From: Lithobates sylvaticus | Taxonomy: Eukaryota > Chordata > Amphibia > Anura > Ranidae | DNA length: 64,000 nt | Reading direction: 5' to 3' | NCBI GenBank assembly: GCA_028564925.1 | Contig: CM053033.1 | Coordinates: forward strand, 208,444,642 to 208,508,641 | Part shown: piece by piece, positions 44,185 to 56,400 of the stretch | How positions within the stretch are numbered: the first letter of the stretch is position 1 | How the letters are laid out: the number at the start of each line of letters is the position of its first letter | Translations under genes and position numbers: made by a program | Notes under the pieces: model-generated | Seen by the model: the letters and a program-made list of their open reading frames with translations, nothing else | The model's database searches: none | What the model was told of the DNA's origin: nothing

Positions 44185-45817
44185 AGAACAATATTTCCCT
44201 CACTAAAACCTGTAGACCCACAACTTTGACACCTAATATGACATCCTTCACCATGCTTGTTTTACTGGTCCTAAACTGGCATAAATTATTATTATTTTTT
44301 TGTTTCACAAAGTTTTATTGGGTGAATAATAAAACATAGTACAACATAGTACAGTAAATAACAGATCGAACTTATCGATAAATGATATTTGAAATGAAGA
44401 ACGTTTACAGAAGGGAAATGTTATCCATATTTTAACGAGTAAAACATTTAGTTTGTGCTTGAAGTTAGATTATTTTGACAATGTGTAAATAAGCCTATAT
44501 TAGCCAGCTTTATCTATCTATGGTTGTCAGCAGTCACATTCAGTTAGACTTGTTCTGTAATGTTAAAGATGCTTCACTTCTGAAGCAGCTTCCTCGCTTC
44601 TAATGAGTGTCTGTAACATACCCCAGTATTTATAGCCACACGTGTATTTCAGTTACCATGATCTAATTACCATGAAATATTTCAAGGAAAATGCTGGTTG
44701 ATCGAGAACTTGATTGGAGTTGAAAACATGTATGATACCACCCTGTTTTAATTACAAAAGACAATCATCATATATCCATGAAGCCTGGGATGGATGTAAA
44801 TTGTTTACTATACATGACTGATGGTATAAAATATTGTCTCCAGAGTAGAGATGCTAAAATGGAATTATATGTGGGTGACATATGGTGTTGAAGACCCCAC
44901 AAACCAGTTTAGGGATTTTTTTTTTCCAGTTTGATGTAGATGACCTCTCTAGTAAATCTGTCCTCTCTGTTCAAAATGTTCAACTTGCTGTCCTCCATAG
45001 GGTAATATGTGCATTTTAAACTCTATAAGTAACAACGTAAAATACTTGATTGGTGACAGGGTATCTTTAATGTTGAAAGACTAAAATAGATAAATTGTGG
45101 CCTGCAGAGTTGTCCTACATTGGGTCATCCATTTGTTGAGCTGTGGCTTTGTCTTCCAATGTACAGATCTTTGTATTCCTTACCACAATGGACTGCATAT
45201 ACCAGATAACTTTGCCTGTACTTTTGTTATAGGGGTATAGGGTCATTCAGGTGTGCAAGGTTTTTAGTGTAGTGCTGGGCTTGAAAGACATAGGGGTGGA
45301 ATGATTTTTAAAAATGTATTTTTAGCCTTTCTGACACTCCAGCCATATGTATAGGATGAGTACAGTATATTAATCATTGTGTTATGTTCTACTTGTTCCA
45401 TTCCATACGTGTTCCATTTATTTAATGGCCTTGTGTTTTTGCTTGACCTTGTGGACCTATCTACTGTATATATTGATCTATCTCTACCTGTCTACTCTAA
45501 ATAATGGTGTAGCTAGTAAAATAGGATAGGTAAATACTGTGCTTTTGCCTCCATGATATAAAACATTACTACACCCAATAGACGCACCACTTTTAAAATA
45601 ACAAGTCCATATGAAACCATATATTTTGGACTTTGGGTCTGCAATAAATTAGGCATAAACTTGTAGCTCGTTTAGGATATCTTGATACTTAAGTAAAACA
45701 CTATTTGGTACCTTTAGGCTCTGTCGCAAATGCCCCCTATGTAATTCTTTGCCAGGCAAAGAAGGCACTAAAGTTGCCACACATTTCTCCTATTACAGGT
45801 AAGATTGATCCATTTAC

Positions 45818-45849
<32 letters not shown>

Positions 45850-46952
45850 TTAGAAAGGCTACTCTAAAGGCAAAGGCTATGTGCAAGATTCAGTAGTCTA
45901 TAACAAACAATCAGATGTCAATTTCCTGCACTCAGTCTATAACCCAATGTATTTTGGCACTTGGTCCCTATAGATTACTGCACTTTACATTCTGCTCTAT
46001 AATTTTGTTTCCCCATAACATAAAGCAGAAGACTCCACAAAATCAAACACAGTTTGCTGGGTATACAGGGAATTTTAGATAACCCAGCATGTTTTAGCAC
46101 ATCCCGTACGACAGCAGTAAGACCTGCAATGACCCCATTTGTGTCACTGGGATTTAATGTCTCCAATTAAAAGGTTAGCAGGCATGCAACACGAAAAAGC
46201 AAGGAGATGGGGAAAGTGTGATAAAGACTAAAATATTTCACAGTCGACTGAGTTAAAGTCAGACTATGGAGACCACAAAAATGAAAGTGGTAACATCTAC
46301 TCAACCACATGGCATTTGGCAGGTCCTAATAGCACCCTCTGTGCAGGGTCTGCCTTCTGTCTGTGCTATGTTTATGTCCCAAGGTCTCAGAAGGAGCGTA
46401 ACAAAGGGGAAAAAATGCAATCTGAAGCTTAAAACCTGACTCTGCCCTTGTGTATCAAGAAGCGGTTCTATGCCCTTTGTCATATTGTGTACTCTGGACT
46501 AACCACACGGCCCTGAATGTCTCATTATCCAACTCCTGACTCTGAAGTCTCCAGATTGAAATAGCTGTCATTGTTTTTGCAAAAGCCATCCTTCTATTTT
46601 CTGTTTATTAAAAGGGGTCAGGCTAAAGGGTTATTTTCTCCGGCTAAATTGACAGCAATGGGAATTACCAGGAGAAAATGTCAACATCTGCGTGGCTCCT
46701 CAGATGGAATAATTTTCAAGATGTTTGTCATCTGGCAAAAGGAGCACTGATTTCTGATATTTGTGGAACATTGGACCCTGTGACCCCAGCCTTGTAAGTG
46801 ACGATACTCTGTAACAAGTGATTTCTAGATGTCTCTGGGTACTGCTGTCATCTTAGGAACATACCTGAATTAATATGTTTACAATGAATGCAAGACTTTT
46901 GAGAATGAGGCAGCATACCTAAAGCCAGCTGTATTCTCTTGTAAAGCTCTTA
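44185..46952. other. No gene; low-repeat stretch
   Basis: TTTCACAAAGTTTTATTGGG at 44305 could be a reversed LINE tail. A second short (TATC)n lies at 45817-45850. About 46560-46800 is free of recognised repeats. No coding support. Confidence 0.45.
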
Positions 46953-47378
46953 TGCCGCGTACACACGGTCGGAATTTCTGATGAAAACAGTCCGATAATA
47001 GCTTTTCATCGGATTTTCCGACTGTGTGTATGCCCATCGGTCTTTTTCTGTGGGAATTTCCGACGGACTTTGGATTGGGAACCTGTTCTTAATTTTTCCG
47101 ACGGAAAACCTTTCTATCGGATTTTCCGATCGTGTGTATGCAATTCCGACACGCAAAATTCCGACGCATGCTTGGAAACAATTCAACGCATGCTCAGAAG
47201 TATTAAACTTCCCTTTAATAGTGCTGTCGAGCATTTTGTATGCCGTGGTGTTATTGACAGTCGGAATTTGGTGTGACCGTGTGTAGGCAAGACAGTTTGA
47301 GCGAAATTCCGTCGGAATTCCAACGGGAAAATCATCAGAGCTTTTTCCGACGAGAATTCCGACCGTGTGTACGCGGCA
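46953..47378. mobile_element. Harbinger-like MITE, TGCCGCGTACACACGG subfamily (copy I)
   Basis: The ends TGCCGCGTACACACGGTCGG and CCGACCGTGTGTACGCGGCA are perfect inverses. TTA lies on the left and TAA on the right. Confidence 0.85.
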
Positions 47379-47707
47379 TAACTGTAGTCTTTAGACTAGT
47401 CTAGAGCAGATGTTTGGTGTGTAACCTACAGATGACACAAAGGACATTCCATAGATTGAAGGCTGAACTCCAAGCAAACATCTAAAAACACAGGTGAAAT
47501 GCATATACTCCAAGGGAGCTGTTTTACCAGCCAAAGGATTTGTATTTTTTAATCAATCCAGTTCTGAGATTTACACAGCTCTGCCCACAGAATAGCCCCA
47601 TCTGGCAGATTAAGCGACCCGATGTCTTCTCTGCTACAGTTGAAACTATAAAGTATTGGGTTGCCTGCCTCTACACGTACATAAACTTTAATGGCATCCC
47701 AGTCTTA

Positions 47708-47804
47708 TGCCCCGTACACACTTCTGACCACAAAATCCGTCAGATTTTTTCAGACGGATTTTGTCCGAAACTTGTGTTGCACACACACGGTCGGACAAAG
47801 TTGA
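47708..47804. mobile_element. Harbinger-like MITE, CGGTCGG family, truncated (copy J)
   Basis: Only the left 97 bp is present (TGCCCCGTACACACTTCTGA to GGTCGGACAAAGTTG). It then stops abruptly with no right end. Confidence 0.75.
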
Positions 47805-48052
47805 ACAGAACATAAATCAAATAGTGAAAGAATAATGAAAAATCAAAGTAAAAACCAGCGAACAACTACGATTACAGGACTGTCATGGAAATCATAGAAA
47901 AAAGTATATAGCAACACATAAAATACATTTTAATTTTTTTTTAAATAGGATAGGTATGCTTATGTCTTTTTAATTTTGTATGATAAATAGGTTTTTTTTT
48001 TTTGGAATTTGGCTGCTGCATGTTGGATTTCTATTTTTTATGTGTTGTTATA

Positions 48053-49586
48053 CACTGCTCACAAAAATTAAAGGAACACTTTGAAAACACAGCAGATCTC
48101 AATAGGGAAAAATATCACGCTGGATATTATACTCATATGGACTGGATAATGTGTTAGGAATGAAAGGATGCCCCATCCTTTGATGGAAATGAAAATTAAC
48201 AACCTACAGAGGGCTGAATTCAAAAGCTCCCCGAAAATCAAAGTGAAAAAAATATGCAGCAGGCTAATCCTTTTGGCTGAAATTTCACTGCAGCACCTCA
48301 AAATGGTATTCAGTAGTTTGTTTGGCCCCCACGTGCTTGTATGCATGCCTGACAATGTTGGGGCATGCTCCTAATGAGACGACGGATGGTGTCCTGAGGT
48401 ATTTCCTCCCAGATCTGAACCGGGGCATCACTGAGCTCCTGAACAGACAGGTGCAACCTGGCAGAGTCGGATGGACCGAAACATAGTGTCCCAGAGGTGT
48501 TCTAGTTGATTTAGGTCAGGCAAGCGTGGGGACCATTCAATGGTATCAAATCCTTCATCCTCCAGGAACTGGCTGCATACTCACGCCACATGAGGCCGGG
48601 CATTGTCAGGAGGAACCCAGAACCACGTAGGGTCTGACAATGGGTCTAAGGATTTCATTTTGATACCAAATGGCAGTCAGGGTGCCATTTTCTAGCCTGT
48701 AGAGTTCTGTGCTTCCCTCAATGGATATGCCTCCCCAGACCATCACTGACCCACCACCAAACCGGTCATGCTGAACAATGTTACAGGCAGCATAACGTTC
48801 TCCACGACTTCTACAGACCCTTTCACGTCTGTCACATGTGCTCAGAGTGAACCTCCTCTCATCTGTAAAAAAGCACAGGGTGCCAGTGGCAGACCTGCCA
48901 ATTCTGGCATTTAATGGCAAATGCCAATCGACCTCCACGGTGCCGGGCAGTGAGCACAGAGCCCAATAAAGGATGTCTGACCCTTGTGAAGTCTGTTTAT
49001 GATTGTTTGGTCAGAGACATTCATACCGGTGGCTTGCTGGAGGTCATTTTGTAGGGCTCTGACAGTGCTCATCCTGTTTCTCCTTGCACAAAGGAGCAGA
49101 TACCGGTCCTGCTGATGGGTTAAAGACCTGTCCAGTTCTCGTAGAGTAACTGCTTGTCTCCTGGAATCTCCTCCATGCTCTTGAGACTGTGCTGGGAGAC
49201 AAAGCAAACCTTCTGGCAATGGCACGTGATGATGCTCAATCCTGGAGGAGTTGGACTGCCTGTGCAACCTCTATAGGGTCCAGGTATCGCCTCATGCTAT
49301 CAGTAGTCACATTGACCCTAGCCAAATGCAAATCTAGTGAAAAACAGTCAGAAAAGATGAGTTGGGGAATAAAATGTCAGTGGCCTCCACCTGTAAAACC
49401 ATTCCTGTTTTGGAGGTCTCTCATTGTTGCCCATCTTGTGCACCCATTGTTAATTTCATTACACCAATGACGCTGAAACTGATTAACCCTCTGCTACCTA
49501 ACTGACCAGTTCAATATCCCAGGAGTTTAATTGACTTGATGCTGTACTCAGATTAAAAAGTGTTCCTTTATTTTTTTTGAGCAGTG
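48053..49586 (-). mobile_element. Tc1 transposon, full length but broken
   Basis: The ends CACTGCTCACAAAAATTAAA and its inverse (TTTTTTTTGAGCAGTG) are flanked by TA on both sides (48051-48052 and 49587-49588). The length of 1,534 bp is normal for Tc1. The transposase gene lies on the minus strand. It differs from the two other Tc1 families in the window. Confidence 0.88.
48315..49292 (-). pseudogene. Tc1 transposase, broken
   Basis: From [19 protein letters not shown] at about 49292 the frame meets a stop in the paired-type helix-turn-helix region, and frame changes follow. Readable pieces are [35 protein letters not shown], then FFTDERRFTLSTCDRRERV with the first catalytic Asp, [15 protein letters not shown], and further on the second Asp in DNARPHVA and the Glu in LPDLNQLEHLW, all in different frames. 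It ends near CQACIQARGGQTNY. Catalytic residues survive but several frameshifts and stops make it inactive. Length and ends are normal, so it decayed in place. Confidence 0.85.
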
Positions 49587-49588
49587 TA

Positions 49589-49968
49589 TACAGTAAATCA
49601 TACTTTGTGTTCTATGATCTCCATAGCAATCCATTGGGGACTCCAAATCAGAAAGTGACTTGGAAGCCCATTTTTTAGTGGTGAATGAAATGAAAGTACA
49701 GCAAACATAATCAATATATACATATATACATATAAAAATGGAACAAAACACAATCATAAAAGAAACTAAATTATAATACAACCCTGCTGCAAAAAAAAAC
49801 TCACTCTGGATAAAATGAAAAAAAAGTAGATGTTATTTTTGCCCAAGCAGTTCAATGAGCGAGTTTCTGGTCATTTCAACCTTACTCAATGGCAAATTCT
49901 GTACTTCAAGGTAAAATCGGTTTCATTTAAATCAGCTCATTCCTAGACCAGACTAATCTTTGCTGTAG
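49589..49968. other. No gene seen
   Basis: AT-rich, with TATATACATATATACATAT at 49715-49733. Confidence 0.5.
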
Positions 49969-50451
49969 TTAAAGTGATTGTAAAGACTTGTTCGTTTCTC
50001 GTTGTTTCTATAAAAATAATAAACATGTTATACTTACCTGCTCTGTTGCAGTGGATTTGCACAGAGCAGCCCCAATCCTCCTCTACTCGGGTCCCTCTTC
50101 TGTGATCCTGGCCCCTTCCTCCTACTCAGTTCCACAGCAAACAGCTTGCTATGGGGGCACCCGAGCTGAGTCACAGCTCCCTGTGTTCATTCAGACATGG
50201 AGCCCGGACTCAGCCTCTCCTCTGATTGGCTAGCTGACTTTGATTGACAGCAGGGGGAGCCAACGGCACTGCTGCTGTCTCAGCCAATCAGGAAGGAGAA
50301 TCGCAGATGGCTGAGACACTCGTGGACATCGCTGGACAGAGAGGGACCTCAGGTAAGTGTTAGGGGGGCTACTACACACAGAAGGCTTTTTATCTTAATG
50401 CATAGAATGCATTAAGATAAAAAAAACCTTCTGCCTTTACAATCACTTTAA
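49969..50451. mobile_element. MITE of the TTAAAGTGATTGTAAAG family (copy 3)
   Basis: The ends TTAAAGTGATTGTAAAG and CTTTACAATCACTTTAA are perfect inverses. The interior matches 15753-16282, including the hairpin AATGCATAGAATGCATTAAG. Confidence 0.85.
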
Positions 50452-50975
50452 GCATTACAGCTTGGGCTCCTCCCCACCCCTAGCTTGGGTTAAGACAATG
50501 AAGAAGCATCAGCAGACTTATCACTTCTCTCTCCTGTCAAATAGTCAAAACACGTTCAATGTGGAAAATAAGGTTGCCAACTGTTCTGGAAAAACTCCAG
50601 GTGTATGAACTCTTTGTTACTAACAACATTAGCAACAAGTCTCATTTTAGTGCATTTAAAAACTAAAACAGATTTGGAGCATGGCATGTATATCATTCCT
50701 AAATACCTAATGTTGAACAAAAATACTGATATCATGTTTTCTTGCACCTTTTTTGTGGCAGATGTGCCATGAAAAAGTTCTTCCCCCACTTTGTATAATG
50801 TATTAACAAGTAATGAGTTCAGGTATTTGCACATGGTACCGACGTATGAACATCAGATTAGTGTCAGAACATTCCTGCATAAATCATGAGGCTGTGCATT
50901 TATGTGTACATGTGCATAAAAAAAATCTTCTAGCTTTTCTAGGATTGTGTTGTACTTATCTATGCATGTACAGTA
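50452..50975. other. No gene seen
   Basis: Flanking DNA of the Tc1 element. No repeat ends recognised. Confidence 0.5.
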
Positions 50976-51345
50976 TACAGTGGTGTGAAAAAGTGTTTGC
51001 CCCCTTCCTCATTTCCTGTTCCTTTGCATGTTTGTCACACTTAAGTGTTTCGGAACATCAAACCAATTTAAAACAATAGTCAAGGACAACACAAGTAAAC
51101 ACAAAATGCAATTTGTAAATGAAGGTGTTTATTATTAAAGGTGAAAAAAAATCCAAACCATCATGGCCCTGTGTGAAAAAGTGATTGCCACCCTTGTTAA
51201 AACATACTATAACTGTGGTTGTCCACACCTGAGTTCAATTTCTCTAGCCACACCCAGGCCTGATTATTGCCACACCTGTTCACAATCAAGGCATCACTTA
51301 AATAGGAGCTGCTTGACACAGTAAGGTCCACCAGAAGATCCTTAA

Positions 51346-52407
<1,062 letters not shown>

Positions 52408-52590
52408 TAATCCTGTACTTCTCTGTATCTGCACCAGTGACCCGGCTTGTCTACCTACCTGCTCTGCTTCCTGCCTGCCCCGATCCCGGCTTACCCACGA
52501 CTATTCTCTGGCTTATCCCTGGCTTATCCGCAGTGTGTCCTCTGTTACCAAACCCGGCTTGTCTGACCTACCTGTGCACCTGTCCTGTAG

Positions 52591-53130
52591 TCCGCTGCAT
52601 ACCTGCCAGTTCCTGTTGCCTGCTGGTTCCTGTAGTCCGCTGCATACCTGCCAGTTCCTGTTGCCTGCTGGTTCCTGTAGTCCGCTGCATACCTGCCAGT
52701 TCCTGTTGCCTGCTGGTTCCTGTAGTCCGCTGCATACCTGCCAGTTCCTGTTGCCTGCTGGTTCCTGTAGTCCGCTGCATACCTGCCAGTTCCTGTTGCC
52801 TGCTGGTTCCTGTAGTCCGCTGCATACCTGCCAGTTCCTGTTGTCTGCTGGTTCCTGTAGTCCGCTGCGTACCTGCCAGTTCCTGTTGCCTGCTGGTTCC
52901 TGTGGTCCGCTGCATACCTGCCAGTTCCTGTTGTCTGCTGGTTCCTGTAGTCCGCTGCATACCTGCCAGTTCCTGTTGCCTGCTGGTTCCTGTGGTTCGC
53001 TGCATACCTGCCAGTTCCTGTTGTCTGCTGGTTCCTGTAGTCCGCTGCATACCTGCCAGTTCCTGTTGTCTGCTGGTTCCTGAAGTCCGCTGCATACCTG
53101 CCAGTTCCTGTTGCCTGCTGGTTCCTGTCA
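52591..53130. repeat. 45-bp tandem array, 12 units (5' LTR)
   Basis: The unit starts TCCGCTGCATACCTGCCAG and recurs every 45 bp with few substitutions. It is followed by four 24-bp units (GGTTCCTGTCACCTG type) to about 53215. Both periods are multiples of three, so frames stay open on both strands. Confidence 0.95.
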
Positions 53131-53390
53131 CCTGCTGTCTGCTGGTTCCTGTCACCTGTTGTCTGCTGGTTCCTGTCACCTGCTGTCTGCTGGTTCCTGT
53201 CACCTGTTGTCTGCTGGTTCCTATCTTCGCTGGTCTAGTCCGGAGGTCCGCCTACAGCTGCTGTTCCTTCCAGACACTCGTGCCTCCTCTGACTTCTGCG
53301 CCCCCTGTCCCCATCTCCAGGGGCCGCAAGTCTGGGACGTAAGAGAGGTCTCCCACTGCAATCCAGACTCGCCACTAGGTACGTGACAGT

Positions 53391-53400
53391 ATCAGGCAGC
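53391..53400 (+). promoter_or_regulatory. Primer-binding site, self-priming type
   Basis: ATCAGGCAGC begins two bases after the 5' LTR and is the exact reverse complement of GCTGCCTGAT at 52380-52389, the predicted mRNA 5' end. In Tf1/sushi elements the transcript's own 5' end primes reverse transcription. I see no standard tRNA 3'-end complement here. Confidence 0.7.
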
Positions 53401-53401
53401 C

Positions 53402-56400
53402 ATGACCGAGTCTGAGCAGGGAGCCTCTCCTATGGAAGAACTCTGCCTACACCTAGCAGGCCTTGCACAAGCGGTCACTAACCTACAGGAAGGTTATACC
53501 CGACTTGAAAAACATGTCCTTACTCAGGGATCCCCAGGCCTCACCACTAGCCAGCCTACTCCACCAACCGTCGTGATGCTTCCCCCGGAACCTCGAGTAC
53601 CCACACCTGAGAGGTTCTCCGGTGAGCGTAGTAAGTTCAGGACTTTTCGCAGTGCATGTGAACTGTTTTTTGCACTACAGCCCCGAACATTTTCTTTGGA
53701 GTCCACCAAAGTGGGCTTTGTGATCTCCCTGCTCCAGAACGACCCCCAACTCTGGGCCCACCGTCTGCTTAAACAGGAGGCCGCGGAACTTGCTCATCTA
53801 AATACCTTCTTTGATGAAATGGCCCGAATGTATGAGGACCCGCAACTCTGTGCCACGGCTGAGACTGCCCTCCATGCTTTACTCCAAGGGCGTAGGCCCG
53901 CCGAGGACTATGTTGCTGAATTCAGGAGATGGAGTGCTGATACCAGCTGGAATGATGCGGCCCTCCGCTACCAGTTTCGGTTGGGGTTGTCAGATCCCCT
54001 CAAGGATGAACTTGCTAGGGTTGGGGTTCCTCCAACTCTTGAGGAGCTCATCAACCAGGCTATACAGATCGACAGGCGCCTACGTGAACGACGGTCTGAG
54101 AGGGCCTCTGTTCCACCTCGTCCCTCTTGGATGCTGCCAAAGGTACCCTACTTTCCCAGGGGTCCACCGCCGGGTCGAACCTCTGCCTCCACCGAAGGAA
54201 CTGAGCCCATGCAGTTGGGTGTGCTTCGCCCTGCTCTCACTCCTGAAGAACGGCTGAGACGCCGTCGGGACAATTTGTGTCTATACTGCGGGGAGCCAGG
54301 GCACTATGTGCGAACCTGTCCAGCCAAGACCCGTAAGTGGCGCCCTCCTTCAGTTGACCAGATAATGGCCGTTACCGATGCCTCTTCTCACCTTGCTCTC
54401 TCTATTTTGTTACAGCTCCCCGGAAAGAACATTATGGTCCCCGCCATTATTGACTCTGGAGCCTGCAGTTGCTTCATGGACTCAGACTTTGCTACTGCCC
54501 ATAGCATCCCCTTACGGAATAAGGCCCAGGGACTACAGATACACCTGGCCGATGGTTCAGCCATTAGATCCGGGCCTGTCACCCTAGAAACGCAACCTCT
54601 GCCGGCATGCATAAATCATCTCCATCAGGAGTTACTGAGTCTGGACATTATTTCTTCCCCACTGTTCCCGGTCATTTTGGGCATGCCTTGGCTCCGCGCC
54701 CATAACCCCTGCATTGACTGGTCCACCAAGGAGATTACCTTCTCCTCTCCTTACTGCTCCCAACACTGCCTTCCACGGACCGACGCTCAGTCAACTACCT
54801 TGATGTGTTTGGACAACGAGACCCATCAGCTGGTCCCCAAGGCCTACCACTCTTTTTTGGATGTCTTCAGCAAAAAAGGGGCAGAGACCCTTCCTCCTCA
54901 TCGGGTCTACGATTGTCCCATTGAGCTTCTCCCTGGAGCTGAAGTTCCCTTTGGGAGGATCTTCCCACTATCCGAGCTGGAGCTCTCCGCCCTTAAAGAC
55001 TACATTGATGATAACTTACGAAAGGGCTTTATCCGTTCCTCCACGTCACCTGCCGGAGCCGGCATCTTCTTCGTCGAGAAAAAGGATCATTCCCTTCGGC
55101 CATGTGTCGATTACAGAGAATTGAACAAGGTGACCATCAAAAATCGTTACCCCTTGCCGTTAGTCCCCGAGTTGTTCCAGAGGCTGGGGGCAGCGGTCAT
55201 CTTCACCAAGTTGGACCTCCGCGGGGCATATAATCTGGTACGCATCCGAAAGGGCGATGAATGGAAGACCGCCTTCCGTACACGATTCGGGCACTTTGAA
55301 TACCTTGTGATGCCCTTCGGACTCTGTAACGCCCCTGCCACGTTCCAACATTTCATTAATGACATTTTTCGAGACTACTTAGACCTGTTTGTAATCATCT
55401 ACTTAGATGACATCTTAATCTTTTCTTCTTCCCTGGACAGTCACCAACAACACGTCAAATGCGTGTTGGGGCGACTGCGGCAACATGGTCTGTATGCTAA
55501 ACCCGAGAAGTGCGAGTTTGAACAACAGAGCATACAGTTCCTGGGACTCATCATCTCCATCGAAGGCATTAAGATGGACCCCCAGAAGATCTCCGCTATT
55601 CTAGACTGGCCTGCACCGGTGGATAAAAAAGGGGTACAGCGGTTTGTGGGTTTCTCTAACTTTTACCGAAAATTTATTAAAGGTTTCTCGGCCATCATCT
55701 CCCCCATCACACAATTAACCCGACAAGGGGTTCGGTTCCAATGGACAACCGAGGCCCAGGCCGCCTTTGTCGCCCTCAAGAAACTCTTTACTTCCGCCTC
55801 CATCCTAAAGCACCCCGACCCGGCTCTCCCATTTGTCTTGGAGGTGGACGCATCGGAAATCGCAGTCGGGGCGATACTATCCCAGAGACAAGGCCCCAAG
55901 GCCCTCCTGTTCCCCGTTGGGTTCTTCTCCCGTAAGTTGACGCCTCCTGAGCGGAACTACGACGTGGGCGACCGAGAACTGTTGGCAATCAAGGCGGCAT
56001 TGGAGGAATGGCGGTACCTGTTGGAAGGGGCGGCCCACCCGATTCTCATATATACAGACCACAAGAACCTGGAGTATCTGAAGGCCGCCAAGAGACTAAA
56101 GCCACGACAAGCCAGGTGGGCACTGTTCTTCTCCCGGTTCGCCTTTCATGTTACCTACAGGCCGGGCTCCAAAAACACCAAACCTGATGCCTTATCACGG
56201 ATGTTCATCGATCCTAAGGAGCCCAATCCACCTGACACCATCCTAACCGCTGAGAACTTCCTACTTCTCCATGAAGATCTGTTAAGCCGGATCAAGCAGG
56301 CGTCCAGGGAGGACCCGCCGCCTGCTAGGCCAGAAGTCTCCGCCAAGGATGGCCTATTCTGGTCCGGTGGTAAGATCTTCGTTCCAGAAAGTCTCCGGGT

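Noticed and set aside
43798-44229. 143-codon frame IYLSIYLS
   Set aside because: Translation of the TATC microsatellite.
52568-53203. 211-codon minus-strand frame (TGTSRQQELAGMQRT repeats)
   Set aside because: Antisense translation of the same tandem array.
52591-53215. CRISPR-like array of regularly spaced repeats
   Set aside because: Units are contiguous with no unique spacers, and it lies in an LTR of a vertebrate element.
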